Shown: positions 52,592 to 61,116, counted from the stretch's first letter. The stretch: 64,000 nt of DNA from Burkholderia sp. OK233 (GCF_900230185.1 NZ_OCSR01000001.1:2914001-2978000), one strand, 5' to 3'. Numbers and translations are program-made. The notes: generated from the letters alone by a model not told the origin.

Positions 52592-53092
52592 TTGTTCAGA
52601 ATGCTTCCAAAGATGAGTTTAGGTCGCCGCCTGGCTGTCTGGTGGTCATGCCTGTGGCGACAGTTGTTGGCCACCTTGCCGCTGTGGGGGCTTGGCCTCG
52701 GACTTGCCGCCATATGGGTATTCCAGCGTGACCGAGGGCAGTATCCCTCGATTGCGACCGTCCTGATTGCACTGGCTGTGGTCGCGCCAATCTGCTTTGT
52801 GGTCTGTCTGCCATTCATTGGTTACACGGTGCGTCGGGGGTTTATTGCGCAAAGGCTGACTGCCCCCGACAGGCTGACGTTCTGGCAGGCGGTTATGGTG
52901 GGGCTCACGACGGCGGGATGGACTATCGTAGCGTCGATACCGGTCAATCTCGCCATGTCGCCGTTCAGCCGAACAAGCTACGCTCTACCGTGCGAACTGC
53001 TAGGACTCGTCATCCAAGCAGCCGCCGCACTCTACGTTGTTCTTCCGAGGCAAGCGCGCAGGTTGCGTCTGTTGAGCGGTGCGACGTGGTGA
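52592..53092 (+). CDS. Four-helix inner-membrane protein in the PAAR module
   Basis: This is a 166-residue hydrophobic protein with four likely membrane helices (LLATLPLWGLGLGLAAIWVF, VLIALAVVAPICFVVCLPFI, AVMVGLTTAGWTIVASIPVN, LGLVIQAAAALYVVLP) and a short basic end. TTG 52592 has GGGAGG nine bases upstream; ATG 52601 is the alternative. It lies between the PAAR gene and the DUF6708-like gene, on the same strand. Such membrane proteins often act as immunity or accessory partners of membrane-targeting effectors, which is only an inference here. Confidence 0.6.
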   Translation: MFRMLPKMSLGRRLAVWWSCLWRQLLATLPLWGLGLGLAAIWVFQRDRGQYPSIATVLIALAVVAPICFVVCLPFIGYTVRRGFIAQRLTAPDRLTFWQAVMVGLTTAGWTIVASIPVNLAMSPFSRTSYALPCELLGLVIQAAAALYVVLPRQARRLRLLSGATW

Positions 53093-53225
53093 ATATTAAG
53101 GACACGTCGCTGCACGGCCTCCCTGCCGATACCGACAAGAAGGGGTCGATGCAACCGGTATGCACCGTCAGGTCAGAAGACACTGTGCTGGTTCAAACAA
53201 GCGATTCCATCATGAACGAGGCACC

Positions 53226-54194
53226 ATGGCGTACGATTACCTGACGAAGATTCGAATCAACCGTCCACTAACCGAAGACGAGGTCGCGCGGCGGATTGAT
53301 GTTCACAAGCCAGTCGCCGAGGAAGCCGCCGACGCATACACCGTGTTCGGGATGAACGATATTTATCTCGAAGTCTGCGACGCTTCTTACTCGCAGGTTG
53401 GCTGGGGCCTTCTTGCCTTCCTGCTTTGTTTCCCGGCATTTGCTTTCCTCACTGTGGAAGCCGCTCAAAGTGCGATTGTCGATACGCCGGCAATGGTCAG
53501 GAACGGCGAACAGGGGATGTTCAGTGCCGGCATGTGGGTCTTCGTTGCAATAACGCTGCTGTGCTGCGTGCTCACCGTGGTGATACTTCTCCGCGATTGT
53601 TTCAACTACAGGCACAAGACCGTGCGCTTCAATCGCCAGACGCGCATGGTGTATGCCTTCCGGCACAACGGGCCGGGCGGCGTAATCGCGGTACATTGGG
53701 ACAAGGCGTTTTTCTACCCGCACCGGCTGCCTTCCAACGGGCTGGCCGGGGGAGCGCCAACAGTAATGCGCTGCTTTGCCCTTGACGACGCGGGAAGGAA
53801 AATCATCAACACGTTCAGCTTCGGTGCCCGTACGGTCAACGGCGCAGACGAGTCCACTCCGATTGGCAAGCAGGTCCTCTTCCAGATTCAGGCCAACTTC
53901 GAGTTCATCCGGCGATACATGGAGCAGGGCCCGGGCGCGCTGCCGAAGGTCGAGCGGTATCTTCCGAGAGGCCCCTCTCTGCGCGCCTCAATGAGCGTCT
54001 GGTTCTACGGCATAGGAGCTGTCGGCAGCGCCGGCGGTGCCATGCGCGTTCTCACCATCCTGCTTTCGGGGCCGATATTCCTGCTGTCGATACTGCACTA
54101 CATCGCGCAACTGACGAGCCGGGAGCCAGTATGGCCGACCGAGGTAGAAGCCGCCTGCGGCAACTCAGCGTCGACCGCAATGGCTCAAGCCTGA
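53226..54194 (+). CDS. DUF6708-like membrane protein
   Basis: This is a 322-residue protein. The N-terminal part is soluble (YDYLTKIRINRPLTEDEVAR, FGMNDIYLEVCDASYSQVG), then two membrane helices (WGLLAFLLCFPAFAFLTVEA, MWVFVAITLLCCVLTVVILL). A soluble middle has VRFNRQTRMVYAFRHNGPGG with VIAVHWDKAF, and a final pair of hydrophobic segments follows. The strand RFNRQTRMVYAFR and overall plan match DUF6708 proteins, which sit beside PAAR and type VI effectors in Burkholderia. ATG 53226 is the family start. The role may be immunity or effector loading. Confidence 0.65.
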   Translation: MAYDYLTKIRINRPLTEDEVARRIDVHKPVAEEAADAYTVFGMNDIYLEVCDASYSQVGWGLLAFLLCFPAFAFLTVEAAQSAIVDTPAMVRNGEQGMFSAGMWVFVAITLLCCVLTVVILLRDCFNYRHKTVRFNRQTRMVYAFRHNGPGGVIAVHWDKAFFYPHRLPSNGLAGGAPTVMRCFALDDAGRKIINTFSFGARTVNGADESTPIGKQVLFQIQANFEFIRRYMEQGPGALPKVERYLPRGPSLRASMSVWFYGIGAVGSAGGAMRVLTILLSGPIFLLSILHYIAQLTSREPVWPTEVEAACGNSASTAMAQA

Positions 54195-54484
54195 GGGTTG
54201 CGGGCGTCTGCACGCGCTGCCGTAGTCTCTCCCGGCATCGCCTGGGTGAACTGCAAGAGCCTGCTTCGTGGCCAAGGCGAGCACGTCGAACCAAGAAGAA
54301 GGCCGACCGATAGCCCCATAGATTCGGGAGTAGGTTTCCCTTGGTGTCCGCCTCGTAGAGCGAAACTACGGGTTGACTGTGTCGGGGGGGCAGCCCCTTC
54401 GCGGAAATTTTCATCGCATAGGATAGCTTGAAATGGATAACTCCAGTCGATATTAACGACCCACCACGACAACGAGGTGACCAC

Positions 54485-55303
54485 ATGCGCGACTACTACG
54501 CAGAATTCGCAGGGCGACTGCAAATGGAGGGTGTCCAGGCGCTGGTATCCAGCCCGGTGATTGTCGACGAGGACACTCGCCATCAGGTGCAGTACGTCCC
54601 GTTCGAGTATATCAATCCGGTTGCGAAGCTCGTCATCGTCGGCATCACGCCGGGCAATACGCAAATCGGGGGAACGCTGGCCACCTTCGCCAAGTTGCTG
54701 CGCGAGGGCGCCGCCCGTGAAGACATACTGCGCACGGTCAAGCGCCTGAATTCGTTCGGCGGCAATAGCATGCGGCCCAACCTGCTGAAGATGCTGCGCC
54801 ACTTCAAGTTCGAGCATCTCCTCGGCATCGACGACGTCATCGACCTATGGGGCAAGAGCGATGCTCTGTTTCAGGCGACCTCGGTGGTGCCCAACGCGGC
54901 ATTCAAGTGGGGCACCAAGCGCGGAGTGAAGGGCTGGTGGATGTTCGCCGGAGGCTTTGATGAGGTGCTGAAGTCGCGCATCTATCGGCAGCAGTTCGAG
55001 GAGGTGTTCCTGCCCTCGGTGCGTCGCATGAACACGCACGCGCTGTACGTCGGACTCGGGCCCACGCCGCACGCCGCCTTGCAGCACTGTGTCGACGCGG
55101 GGCTTATCCGGCAGGACCAGTTCCTCGGCAGCTTTCCGCATCCGTCGACGAGCGCCGGCGACCAGGTGCCGTTTTTCCTGCGTGAAAAGACGCGCGAGAG
55201 CATCACACCGGGCAATCCCCTTCTGTCGCGCGCGGACTGGCTGGACCAGGCGTACACGCACATGAGCGCTGCGTCCTCGACATGGCGGAAGCACGTCGCT
55301 TAG
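54485..55303 (+). CDS. Uracil-DNA-glycosylase-superfamily-like protein
   Basis: This is a 272-residue soluble protein. An N-terminal strand leads into KLVIVGITPGNTQIGG (53-57 GITPG), resembling the water-activating motif of UDG-fold enzymes. A helical middle follows (NSFGGNSMRPNLLKMLRHFK), then LYVGLGPTPHAALQHC and a late GSFPHPSTSAGD (219-221 HPS), resembling the DNA-intercalation motif. The order and spacing of the GxxPG and HPS motifs fit the superfamily, but the family is not one I can name. ATG 54485 has GAGGTGACCAC upstream. In an island this may be a phage-defence or DNA-modification-sensing enzyme. Confidence 0.55.
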   Translation: MRDYYAEFAGRLQMEGVQALVSSPVIVDEDTRHQVQYVPFEYINPVAKLVIVGITPGNTQIGGTLATFAKLLREGAAREDILRTVKRLNSFGGNSMRPNLLKMLRHFKFEHLLGIDDVIDLWGKSDALFQATSVVPNAAFKWGTKRGVKGWWMFAGGFDEVLKSRIYRQQFEEVFLPSVRRMNTHALYVGLGPTPHAALQHCVDAGLIRQDQFLGSFPHPSTSAGDQVPFFLREKTRESITPGNPLLSRADWLDQAYTHMSAASSTWRKHVA

Positions 55304-55377
55304 GGCGCGCAGCCCCGCGGTGGAGCCGTGCCCACGCACTCGGATAGAATCGGGCGATGCTAGCCGACAGGTGTCCC

Positions 55378-55740
55378 ATGACTAACAACTGTGCGCTCAA
55401 GCCCGTGATATTCCCAGAGACCGCTGCGGAAGGCTACTTCGTGCACGCGCGCTACGGCGACGAGCAGTTGATGAGCCCGGAGGCCACGACGTTTTATGTC
55501 GAACTAGAGACAGCGATTGCGCTGGGCCTTGCCTGGGTCAATGACCGGCATACCATCGACCCGAAAACCATGCGCGTTTCGTCGGTGCGCCGGCGCAACC
55601 AGGACATCATCGCGATTGCCTTCCGATTTCGCGACGTGCCGAGTTGCGGCGTGCTCATCGCGAGTTCGGGCTTCGAGCCCCCACGCCGCGAGAAGCCTCT
55701 GCAACTCCGCCAACGTTGGTGGGAAAAGCTCATGCGCTAG
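55378..55740 (+). CDS. Small hypothetical protein
   Basis: This is a 120-residue protein: PETAAEGYFVHARYGDEQLM, TFYVELETAIALGLAWVNDR, DIIAIAFRFRDVPSCGVLIA and a basic end. The segment ETAIALGLAWVND recalls the C-terminal helix of the DUF6566-like proteins, in a different order. ATG 55378 has AGGTG six bases upstream. It follows the UDG-like gene by 74 bases. The function is unknown. Confidence 0.6.
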   Translation: MTNNCALKPVIFPETAAEGYFVHARYGDEQLMSPEATTFYVELETAIALGLAWVNDRHTIDPKTMRVSSVRRRNQDIIAIAFRFRDVPSCGVLIASSGFEPPRREKPLQLRQRWWEKLMR

Positions 55741-55958
55741 AGGCGACCACCCGCGGTAACAACCAAGCCAGCGGTTGCGCCCTCTCCGGCGGACTTACGA
55801 AACCGGCGTTGGAATTTCTGGCACCTCGCCTACACGGTCGTCTAGTTTGACGAAGCGGCATTCTTCAGTAGGCTCGGTGAGAAAACCCGGTCCAGAGAGG
55901 GGTTGAGGACGAGGCTACTTAGCCTAACCACGAGTACGAGACAGCTATTACATGGCGC

Positions 55959-56285
55959 TTACGACGGCCTAACCGTCGCCAGTCGTGTGCCAGCGAACGG
56001 GTCCCGACTCCAGTCAATTGCCGGACGCCCACGGCTAGCTGAAGTTGACGACTTCTCAACAGCAAAATGCGCCAGTGACTGCCCGGCGCTGGTCGCTTGC
56101 CTCAGCCACTGAGGTATATCGCCCTTGCCATCCCATGTGTCGCCGAAAGCACTGCGATATCGCGCCGACTTTTGGCGCGCCCTTTCTTCGGCAATTGCCG
56201 CCGCGACGTCACCCACTTTGATGCCAACCTTCGCCATCTTGTTGCGCAGGTATGCAATCATACTTTGGCGTTTTTGCTCATCCAT
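55959..56285 (-). CDS. H-NS-family DNA-binding protein, short
   Basis: This is a 108-residue H-NS-type protein. The N-terminal helix (RQSMIAYLRNKMAKVGIKVG, DVAAAIAEERARQ) mediates oligomerisation, and the C-terminal module SARYRSAFGDTWDGKGDIPQ followed by WL is the minor-groove-binding loop, with DGKGDIP in place of the usual SGRGRAP. The loop retains a basic residue but is less positive than normal, so DNA affinity may be reduced or altered. ATG 56285 follows GGGGAGACCGAC. It converges on the small gene at 55378. Confidence 0.75.
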   Translation of the reverse strand: MDEQKRQSMIAYLRNKMAKVGIKVGDVAAAIAEERARQKSARYRSAFGDTWDGKGDIPQWLRQATSAGQSLAHFAVEKSSTSASRGRPAIDWSRDPFAGTRLATVRPS

Positions 56286-56679
56286 GTCGGTCTCCCCTTC
56301 GAAGTTCCAGCCTCGTAGCGGTCTCGTGTCGTCTCGCCGACGCGCCTTGCCACTAGGTGATTCGGACATGCGAAGTATCCTGTTGAGAAAGACGGCCGTC
56401 GATGTGCGATTCCTGAAAACAGTGTTGCAGCCAGACTGACAAAACCGGCTGGCTCGTCCGTTTCAGGTGGTTTGGGATAGAGTGCGCCGAGACCGTGCCG
56501 TTTCAGTTTCAATTTCCGACAGAACGTACGATAGGTGACGCCAAGCTTCCAGACAGGGCGTCGCCATCGGTGTTAGCGTGACCTGTTTGCGACGCGCCGA
56601 ACGGAGATACTGAAGAACCAGCGAGCCCCACCCGGCGTGGCTTTTCCAGAACGGTATATCGACCGTAAATGATAAAAAG
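56286..56679. other. Spacer between H-NS and rhomboid genes
   Basis: No supported gene. The frames here are short and lack motifs; promoter elements of the H-NS gene would lie at 56290-56370. Confidence 0.4.
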
Positions 56680-57297
56680 TCAGGCTTGAAGGCGTAGCGT
56701 TTGTCGCGACAGTCGCGCGGCGATGATGCCGCCAATCGCGCCACCGAGATGACTTTGCCACGATACGTGCGGATAGAGGGGCAGCGCGCCGAGCACCATA
56801 CTCAGTCCGTAGCTACTGACCACGAACAGGGCGACGAGAATCGAGAGGATGCTACGCGTGTAGAAGCCACGTGCGACGAGATATCCTGCGTATCCGAACA
56901 CCACGCCGCTCGCGCCGATGTGTACGGAATAAGGCGCGCCCAGCAGCCATGCGCACAATCCCGCGCCGAGGATGGCCCCGGCGGTCACCTGCCAGAAATT
57001 TGCGATGCGCGGCCACATCGTAAGCCAACCGAGCACCAGCAGACCACCCGTGTTGGCAGTGATGTGCCACAGGCCGGCGTGCAACCACGGCGCAAACAGG
57101 ATGCCCTGCAAACCGTCGAGCGTGCGCGGAACAACGCCGTGACGGTTCAGATGCAGGAAAGGCATCGACACCGACAGAAAGAACACCGCCCACATCGAAC
57201 CGACAAAAAGGGCGAGCAGCGCAATCCGTGTCTTGAGCTGGTCGACGAAAGAACCAACGGCTCGCGATGGGGCGGTTGAAACACCGGGTTGCGACAT
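56680..57297 (-). CDS. Rhomboid-family intramembrane serine protease
   Basis: This is a 205-residue six-helix rhomboid. The catalytic Ser is in HIGASGVVFGYAGYL (GASG) and the catalytic His in SWQSHLGGAIGG; the second-helix HAGLWHITANTGGLLVLG carries the conserved His and Asn of the oxyanion region. Hydrophobic helices fill the rest. ATG 57297 has GGGAG eight bases upstream, next to a tract of nine G at 57311-57319. Rhomboids cleave membrane proteins in the bilayer; the substrate is unknown. Confidence 0.9.
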   Translation of the reverse strand: MSQPGVSTAPSRAVGSFVDQLKTRIALLALFVGSMWAVFFLSVSMPFLHLNRHGVVPRTLDGLQGILFAPWLHAGLWHITANTGGLLVLGWLTMWPRIANFWQVTAGAILGAGLCAWLLGAPYSVHIGASGVVFGYAGYLVARGFYTRSILSILVALFVVSSYGLSMVLGALPLYPHVSWQSHLGGAIGGIIAARLSRQTLRLQA

Positions 57298-57310
57298 GTC
57301 CAACTCTCCC

Positions 57311-57319
57311 GGGGGGGGG
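57311..57319. repeat. Nine-G homopolymer in the rhomboid leader
   Basis: A run of nine G lies immediately upstream of the rhomboid ribosome-binding site. Such runs vary in length by slippage and could alter expression; no proof of variation exists here. Confidence 0.5.
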
Positions 57320-57390
57320 TATGGGTGGGTTACTGGTAACTACGTCAGTGGGGCTCACAGCCGGCACTTTACCTTGCACCCACGTCTAGC

Positions 57391-57549
57391 GCGACCTGGA
57401 GCGGGCGCGGCCGAGCTCCGGCGTGGCTTGCTCGTGCCAAAGAGCGGTTCAAGTTTCTGATTGACGGCACTGCGCCGGTTCCGTCTGAGGTTGCGCGCAT
57501 CGGTGGTCGTGGCATTGGCGGCAGGGGCGTCGGAATTGTCGCGTACTGA
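57391..57549 (+). pseudogene. H-NS C-terminal DNA-binding module relic
   Basis: The frame reads ATWSGRGRAPAWLARAKERF, KFLIDGTAPVPSE and a stop at 57547-57549. This is the C-terminal part of a Burkholderia H-NS protein without its N-terminal domain or a start. It is close to the modules of the gene at 60148. Confidence 0.75.
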
Positions 57550-57672
57550 CTTACTTACGCACCTCGACGAGCCAAGCCGCCAGTTCCCTCTCGGGCACTT
57601 TGCATGTCAGCGGCACGTTGCGGAGCGCCTCACTTGCGCTAGACTGGCTTGGGCAACCGGAAGGAGACATGG

Positions 57673-57945
57673 ATGATACGCAAGACGCTCAATGCCTCGC
57701 AGCTTCAGCAGGAGGTCAACCGGCGAATCCATCGACTGCAGGAAATCGTCGAGGATGGCGTGAAGATTCGTGTGCCGCGGCCGCAGTTGCAGCAACCTGA
57801 CAAGACAGGCTGCAACTGGAACATGACCCACTTCGGTAACGCGGTCGGCTTCGAGCGCGACATCGAGGGCGTGCTCAAGGTCGTGCGTGCGGAATACAAC
57901 CTCAATACAGAAGTGAAAGACACCGGCAACCCGTTTGGGGACTAA
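57673..57945 (+). CDS. Small hypothetical protein
   Basis: This is a 90-residue protein: MIRKTLNASQLQQEVNRRIH, RLQEIVEDGVKIRVPRPQLQ, NMTHFGNAVGFERDIEGVLK and a tail. The N-terminal coiled-coil-like helix is followed by a short conserved core. ATG 57673 has AAGGAG six bases upstream. It belongs to a small Burkholderia family I cannot name. It lies in the same direction as the H-NS relic before it. Confidence 0.65.
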   Translation: MIRKTLNASQLQQEVNRRIHRLQEIVEDGVKIRVPRPQLQQPDKTGCNWNMTHFGNAVGFERDIEGVLKVVRAEYNLNTEVKDTGNPFGD

Positions 57946-58060
57946 CCGCGGAAGACATCGATTCGTTGTTCGTAGTTGACGGAGTGCGCACTAATGACGC
58001 GCTTACCTCATCGCGGAATACCCGCAGACGTCTTGTAGTGCCCACGACGGAAATCGCGGC

Positions 58061-58435
58061 TCATGATGCGACGATGCTCCCGTCAGAACCATAAATCTCG
58101 CAATCATCGCCTTGCACCCGAGCGCCCAGTTTCTGAGCGATTTGCCACATCTTGCTGAGAATGGCGACATCGGGATTCTTGACGACAGCATTACCGGACC
58201 GGAAATCGAACCACGCCATGTTTCCGCCAGCCGTGCTGCCGCGATATGAGGTCCAGACAGCCAGCCCCTCGCTGTCCACACGCAGCACATTCCCATCGGG
58301 CAACTTTGCCTCCGCATAGCCATCGAGCCGCATTTCGTCATCCGCATCTATAAAGGTCTTCCACTCGTGAAGACTGATTTCCGGCCCGTCGTCGAACCAG
58401 TTCTCTTTGCGCGTGATGTGGACGTCGTATCCCAT
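58061..58435 (-). CDS. Conserved orphan of the MGYD-x-HITRK family, probable immunity-type protein
   Basis: This is a 124-residue protein: MGYDVHITRKENWFDDGPEI, SLHEWKTFIDADDEMRLDGY, MAWFDFRSGNAVVKNPDVAI, MWQIAQKLGARVQGDDCEIY. The MGYDxHITR...WFD...ISLxEW start marks a widespread small family often encoded beside polymorphic toxins. No toxin gene is adjacent, so it may be an orphan immunity protein. The start at 58435 is the conserved one. Confidence 0.68.
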   Translation of the reverse strand: MGYDVHITRKENWFDDGPEISLHEWKTFIDADDEMRLDGYAEAKLPDGNVLRVDSEGLAVWTSYRGSTAGGNMAWFDFRSGNAVVKNPDVAILSKMWQIAQKLGARVQGDDCEIYGSDGSIVAS

Positions 58436-58459
58436 TTCAGTGGTGACTCCGATATTCGT

Positions 58460-58911
58460 TTATTCGGTAGAGCCAGCTTCGGCCCACGCCCTGAAACAGT
58501 TCAGCCGTGAGCGTGTCTGTCGCTGGTACCAGAGACCGGCAATCGGTTCCATCGCCCAACGAAGCCAAATCGGCGCTGTTCTGAAATTGTATGTGAACGT
58601 TACACGGCAGTGCGTGGGGGATATTTGTCGGAATTTCCATCCCCCGCTGAAGCTGGCCAGCAGACGTGGTCCTTCAATCATCGAGACCGCTGCCACGCGC
58701 GGTGGCTGGAACGACACATAGCGCGACACCATAACCAGACCACCGGCACTTTCGATGTATTCGTCGACACCGACCGCCGGCACCGTCGCCCCATTAAGCA
58801 ATTCGGAGCGGGATGCAACGGGTCCCACTCTTGTCGGCGGGAGTAGTCCTGAGAGAGTGCGAAGAGCCAATCGGCGGTTCCCGACACCATTGTGCTGACG
58901 GAAAATTTCAT
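58460..58911 (-). pseudogene. SRPBCC-family protein, frameshifted
   Basis: The first frame (from 58911) gives MKFSVSTMVSGTADWLFALS and QDYSRRQEWDP, the classical SRPBCC start. After about 58825 the continuation (SELLNGATVPAVGVDEYIES, SRYVSFQPPRVAAVSMIEGP, TFTYNFRTAPIWLRWAMEPI) is in another frame. One indel near 58825-58850 breaks the gene. Intact relatives are about 145-residue ligand-binding proteins of the polyketide-cyclase type. Confidence 0.75.
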
Positions 58912-59339
58912 TGCATCTTTCTGGATGCGCGTAATAACACTTGCGCCCAGTATAAGTGTTCCCGGACTCGCTCCCTAGCGGGAGCGTATGCTGTCGGGAG
59001 GCGAGAGACCTTGCCTATGATACCGAGGTTCGCATCGAGAGCCGACCCGCGTGCACGTTATTGAGGCCGGGACGGGGAAGATTCCGTGGACAGCTCGCCG
59101 ACCGGAACGTTCTGTGGGAATTTTGGTGGTGCGCGCTCAGCGCTGTACCAACTCGGCGCTGCTCTGTCACTTCCGGTGTCGGAGGCCGGTTGCCGTCACG
59201 CACGAAGCCTAGGACCAACGGGTAGTAGATTCAACTCCCCCAAGTGCCACGTGAAGCTTCGCAGCGTATAGGCTCGTAGCCAAACCAAAACCGACAAGAA
59301 GGTGTCGAAGCAATCGACAATCACATTCCAGGAGGACTG
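58912..59339. other. Spacer upstream of the LprI-like gene
   Basis: No gene is supported here; the open frames are short and lack motifs. The ribosome-binding site of the next gene (AGGAGGACTG) closes it. Confidence 0.4.
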
Positions 59340-60014
59340 GTGTATCTGAGACGACATTTGGTCTTGTTGCTGTCAATGGCAGCGTTTGGTTCAACCACGG
59401 CATGGGCGAGCGATATTCGATGTGCGACCACGCGACAACCGGCGGAACGCGTGATATGCGACCACGCCATCCTGAACAATGAATACGACGATGTCTTCGC
59501 GCAGCAGCAGGCTCTGCTGAGCAGTGGGAAGCTCTCGCCCGAACAACTCGCCCGGTGGAGGCAATCGCGGAACGCCTGCACTGACGTCCACTGCATCGAC
59601 GGCGTATTTGTTCGGTGGGCGGTGATAGCCAGGTCTGTCGAAACAACTTCTCGCGCTGCAGTGGCTCCGGTTATGGCCTCAGCTACTGCAATGGCCCCTG
59701 TTGGACCTGCTTCGGACGCAATCGTCCTTCCCGCATCCCAGGCCTTGCCGACTTCGGAAGCATCTCTGGTGCGCCAAGGGAGTGCCGCCGGCGTGGCGCT
59801 TCCGAAACCCGTGGAGACGCAAGCCTCTTCGCCTACGGTCGCGTCTGCTCCTTCTAGCGCAAGTGAATCCCGTAGCGCGACCGGCATGAGCGCCGGCCTG
59901 ATGACGGCTTTGCTTGTCGCGGTTGGATTCGGCGTTCTCTTCCAACGCCGAAGGAGGAACGGCGGAAACACCGGAGAGCCACCAAGTAATGTTCGCGGCA
60001 AGGACAAGCCTTGA
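59340..60014 (+). CDS. LprI-like (DUF1311) secreted protein with membrane anchor
   Basis: This is a 224-residue protein. A signal peptide (LVLLLSMAAFGSTTAWA) precedes a Cys-containing LprI/DUF1311-type domain (SDIRCATTRQPAERVICDHA, ILNNEYDDVFAQQ, ARWRQSRNACTDVHCIDGVF) of the lysozyme-inhibitor family. A low-complexity Ala/Ser/Pro linker leads to a C-terminal membrane helix (GLMTALLVAVGFGVLF) and an Arg-rich tail. The start is GTG 59340 with AGGAGGACT. The signal plus tail anchor would hold the domain at the periplasmic side. The binding target is not known. Confidence 0.72.
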   Translation: MYLRRHLVLLLSMAAFGSTTAWASDIRCATTRQPAERVICDHAILNNEYDDVFAQQQALLSSGKLSPEQLARWRQSRNACTDVHCIDGVFVRWAVIARSVETTSRAAVAPVMASATAMAPVGPASDAIVLPASQALPTSEASLVRQGSAAGVALPKPVETQASSPTVASAPSSASESRSATGMSAGLMTALLVAVGFGVLFQRRRRNGGNTGEPPSNVRGKDKP

Positions 60015-60147
60015 ACGGACCACATTGAAGGGCATGGAGCGCGACGACGCAGTGTTGTGATTTTTGGTGATACGCCGCTTTAGTCAATGCACTAGCCTTT
60101 TCTAGCGCGACCGTGGCATATTGCGACCACATTTATGAGGAGGCCAC

Positions 60148-61101
60148 TTGATGGCAACGACTTTGGAAGCAATGCAGGCGAAGATTAAAAAATTGCAGGC
60201 CCAAGCGGATGCGCTGATTGCAAAGCAATCGTCGGGCGTCATCGAAAAGATTCGCGAGTTGATGGCGAAGCACGGCCTGACCACCGCCGACATTGACGCG
60301 CACGTTGGCGGCAAGCAGCGCGCCACGAAGGCAGTTGCTAAGACCATGAGCAAAGGCAGCGCTGTTGCGGTCAAGTATCGCGACCCGAAGAGTGGTGCAA
60401 CCTGAACCGGACACGGCCGGGCTCCAAGTTGGATTGCCGCCGCGAAGAACCGAGACAAATTCCTGGTTGACGGAAGTACAGCGACAACGAAACCGGCTTC
60501 TGTTAGCAAAGCGAAGGCGGCTGGCAACTATGTCCGCGGGCCGCAGCCGGCGATGTTCCAGGACCCAAAGTCGGGCGCGACGTGGAGTGGACGCGGCCGC
60601 GCGCCGGCGTGGATTGCCGAAACCAAAGACAGGAGTAAGTTCCTGATTGCAGGTGGTGCTAAAGCAACTGTTGCGACGACCGCAGCTGTTCTGAGCAAGA
60701 CGAAGACTGCGGTGAAGAAGGCCTCGAAGGCAGTTGGTGCGACCTCTACCAAGGGTCAGCCAAAAGGTCCGCAGCCGGCCAAATACCGCGACCCGAAGTC
60801 TGGCGCTACTTGGAGCGGACGCGGTCCGGCACCGGCGTGGCTATCTGGTGCCAAAGACCGGGCGAAGTTTCTGATTGTTGGCGCAAGTGCGGCGGCGGAT
60901 GCGAAACCGGCGGTCACGAAGGCTGTTGCGAAGAAGGCCGCGACTGCGAAGAAAACTGCTGCCAAGAAGGCCGTGGGCGCGAAGGTTCCGATTAAGAAGG
61001 CGCCGGCGAAGAAGGCGCCGGCGAAAAAAGCGCCGCGCAAGAGCGTGGCCGTGCCCGCTCCGGTAGCCACAGTCGAGTCTGGCGCCGGGTTGACGACCTA
61101 A
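60148..61101 (+). pseudogene. H-NS-type protein with three DNA-binding modules and H1-like tail, in-frame TGA
   Basis: One reading frame of 318 codons encodes an H-NS N-terminal helix domain (TTLEAMQAKIKKLQAQADAL, SGVIEKIRELMAKHGLT) and three copies of the DNA-binding module (YRDPKSGAT..., FQDPKSGATWSGRGRAPAWI, YRDPKSGATWSGRGPAPAWL). A Lys/Ala/Pro tail like histone H1 follows (AKKTAAKKAVGAKVPIKKAP). Codon 86 (60403-60405) is TGA where module 1 should have the signature Trp (TGG to TGA), splitting it into a short H-NS head with no DNA-binding end and a module-2/3 piece. The frame continues open past the stop with good family sequence, so the change is recent, tolerated or read through. Confidence 0.8.
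60553..61101 (+). CDS. Downstream open frame: two H-NS DNA-binding modules plus H1-like tail
   Basis: If the TGA is a true stop, ATG 60553 (in PQPAMFQDPKSG) could begin a 182-residue product with modules 2 and 3 and the Lys-rich tail. No convincing ribosome-binding site precedes it, so independent translation is doubtful. It would bind DNA without the H-NS oligomerisation domain. Confidence 0.4.
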   Translation: MFQDPKSGATWSGRGRAPAWIAETKDRSKFLIAGGAKATVATTAAVLSKTKTAVKKASKAVGATSTKGQPKGPQPAKYRDPKSGATWSGRGPAPAWLSGAKDRAKFLIVGASAAADAKPAVTKAVAKKAATAKKTAAKKAVGAKVPIKKAPAKKAPAKKAPRKSVAVPAPVATVESGAGLTT

Positions 61102-61116
61102 ACGTAGTTGTCAAAT

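Noticed and set aside
60403..60405. TGA as selenocysteine codon in the H-NS gene
   Set aside because: The expected residue is tryptophan, not cysteine, and no selenocysteine context is visible; a nonsense mutation is simpler.
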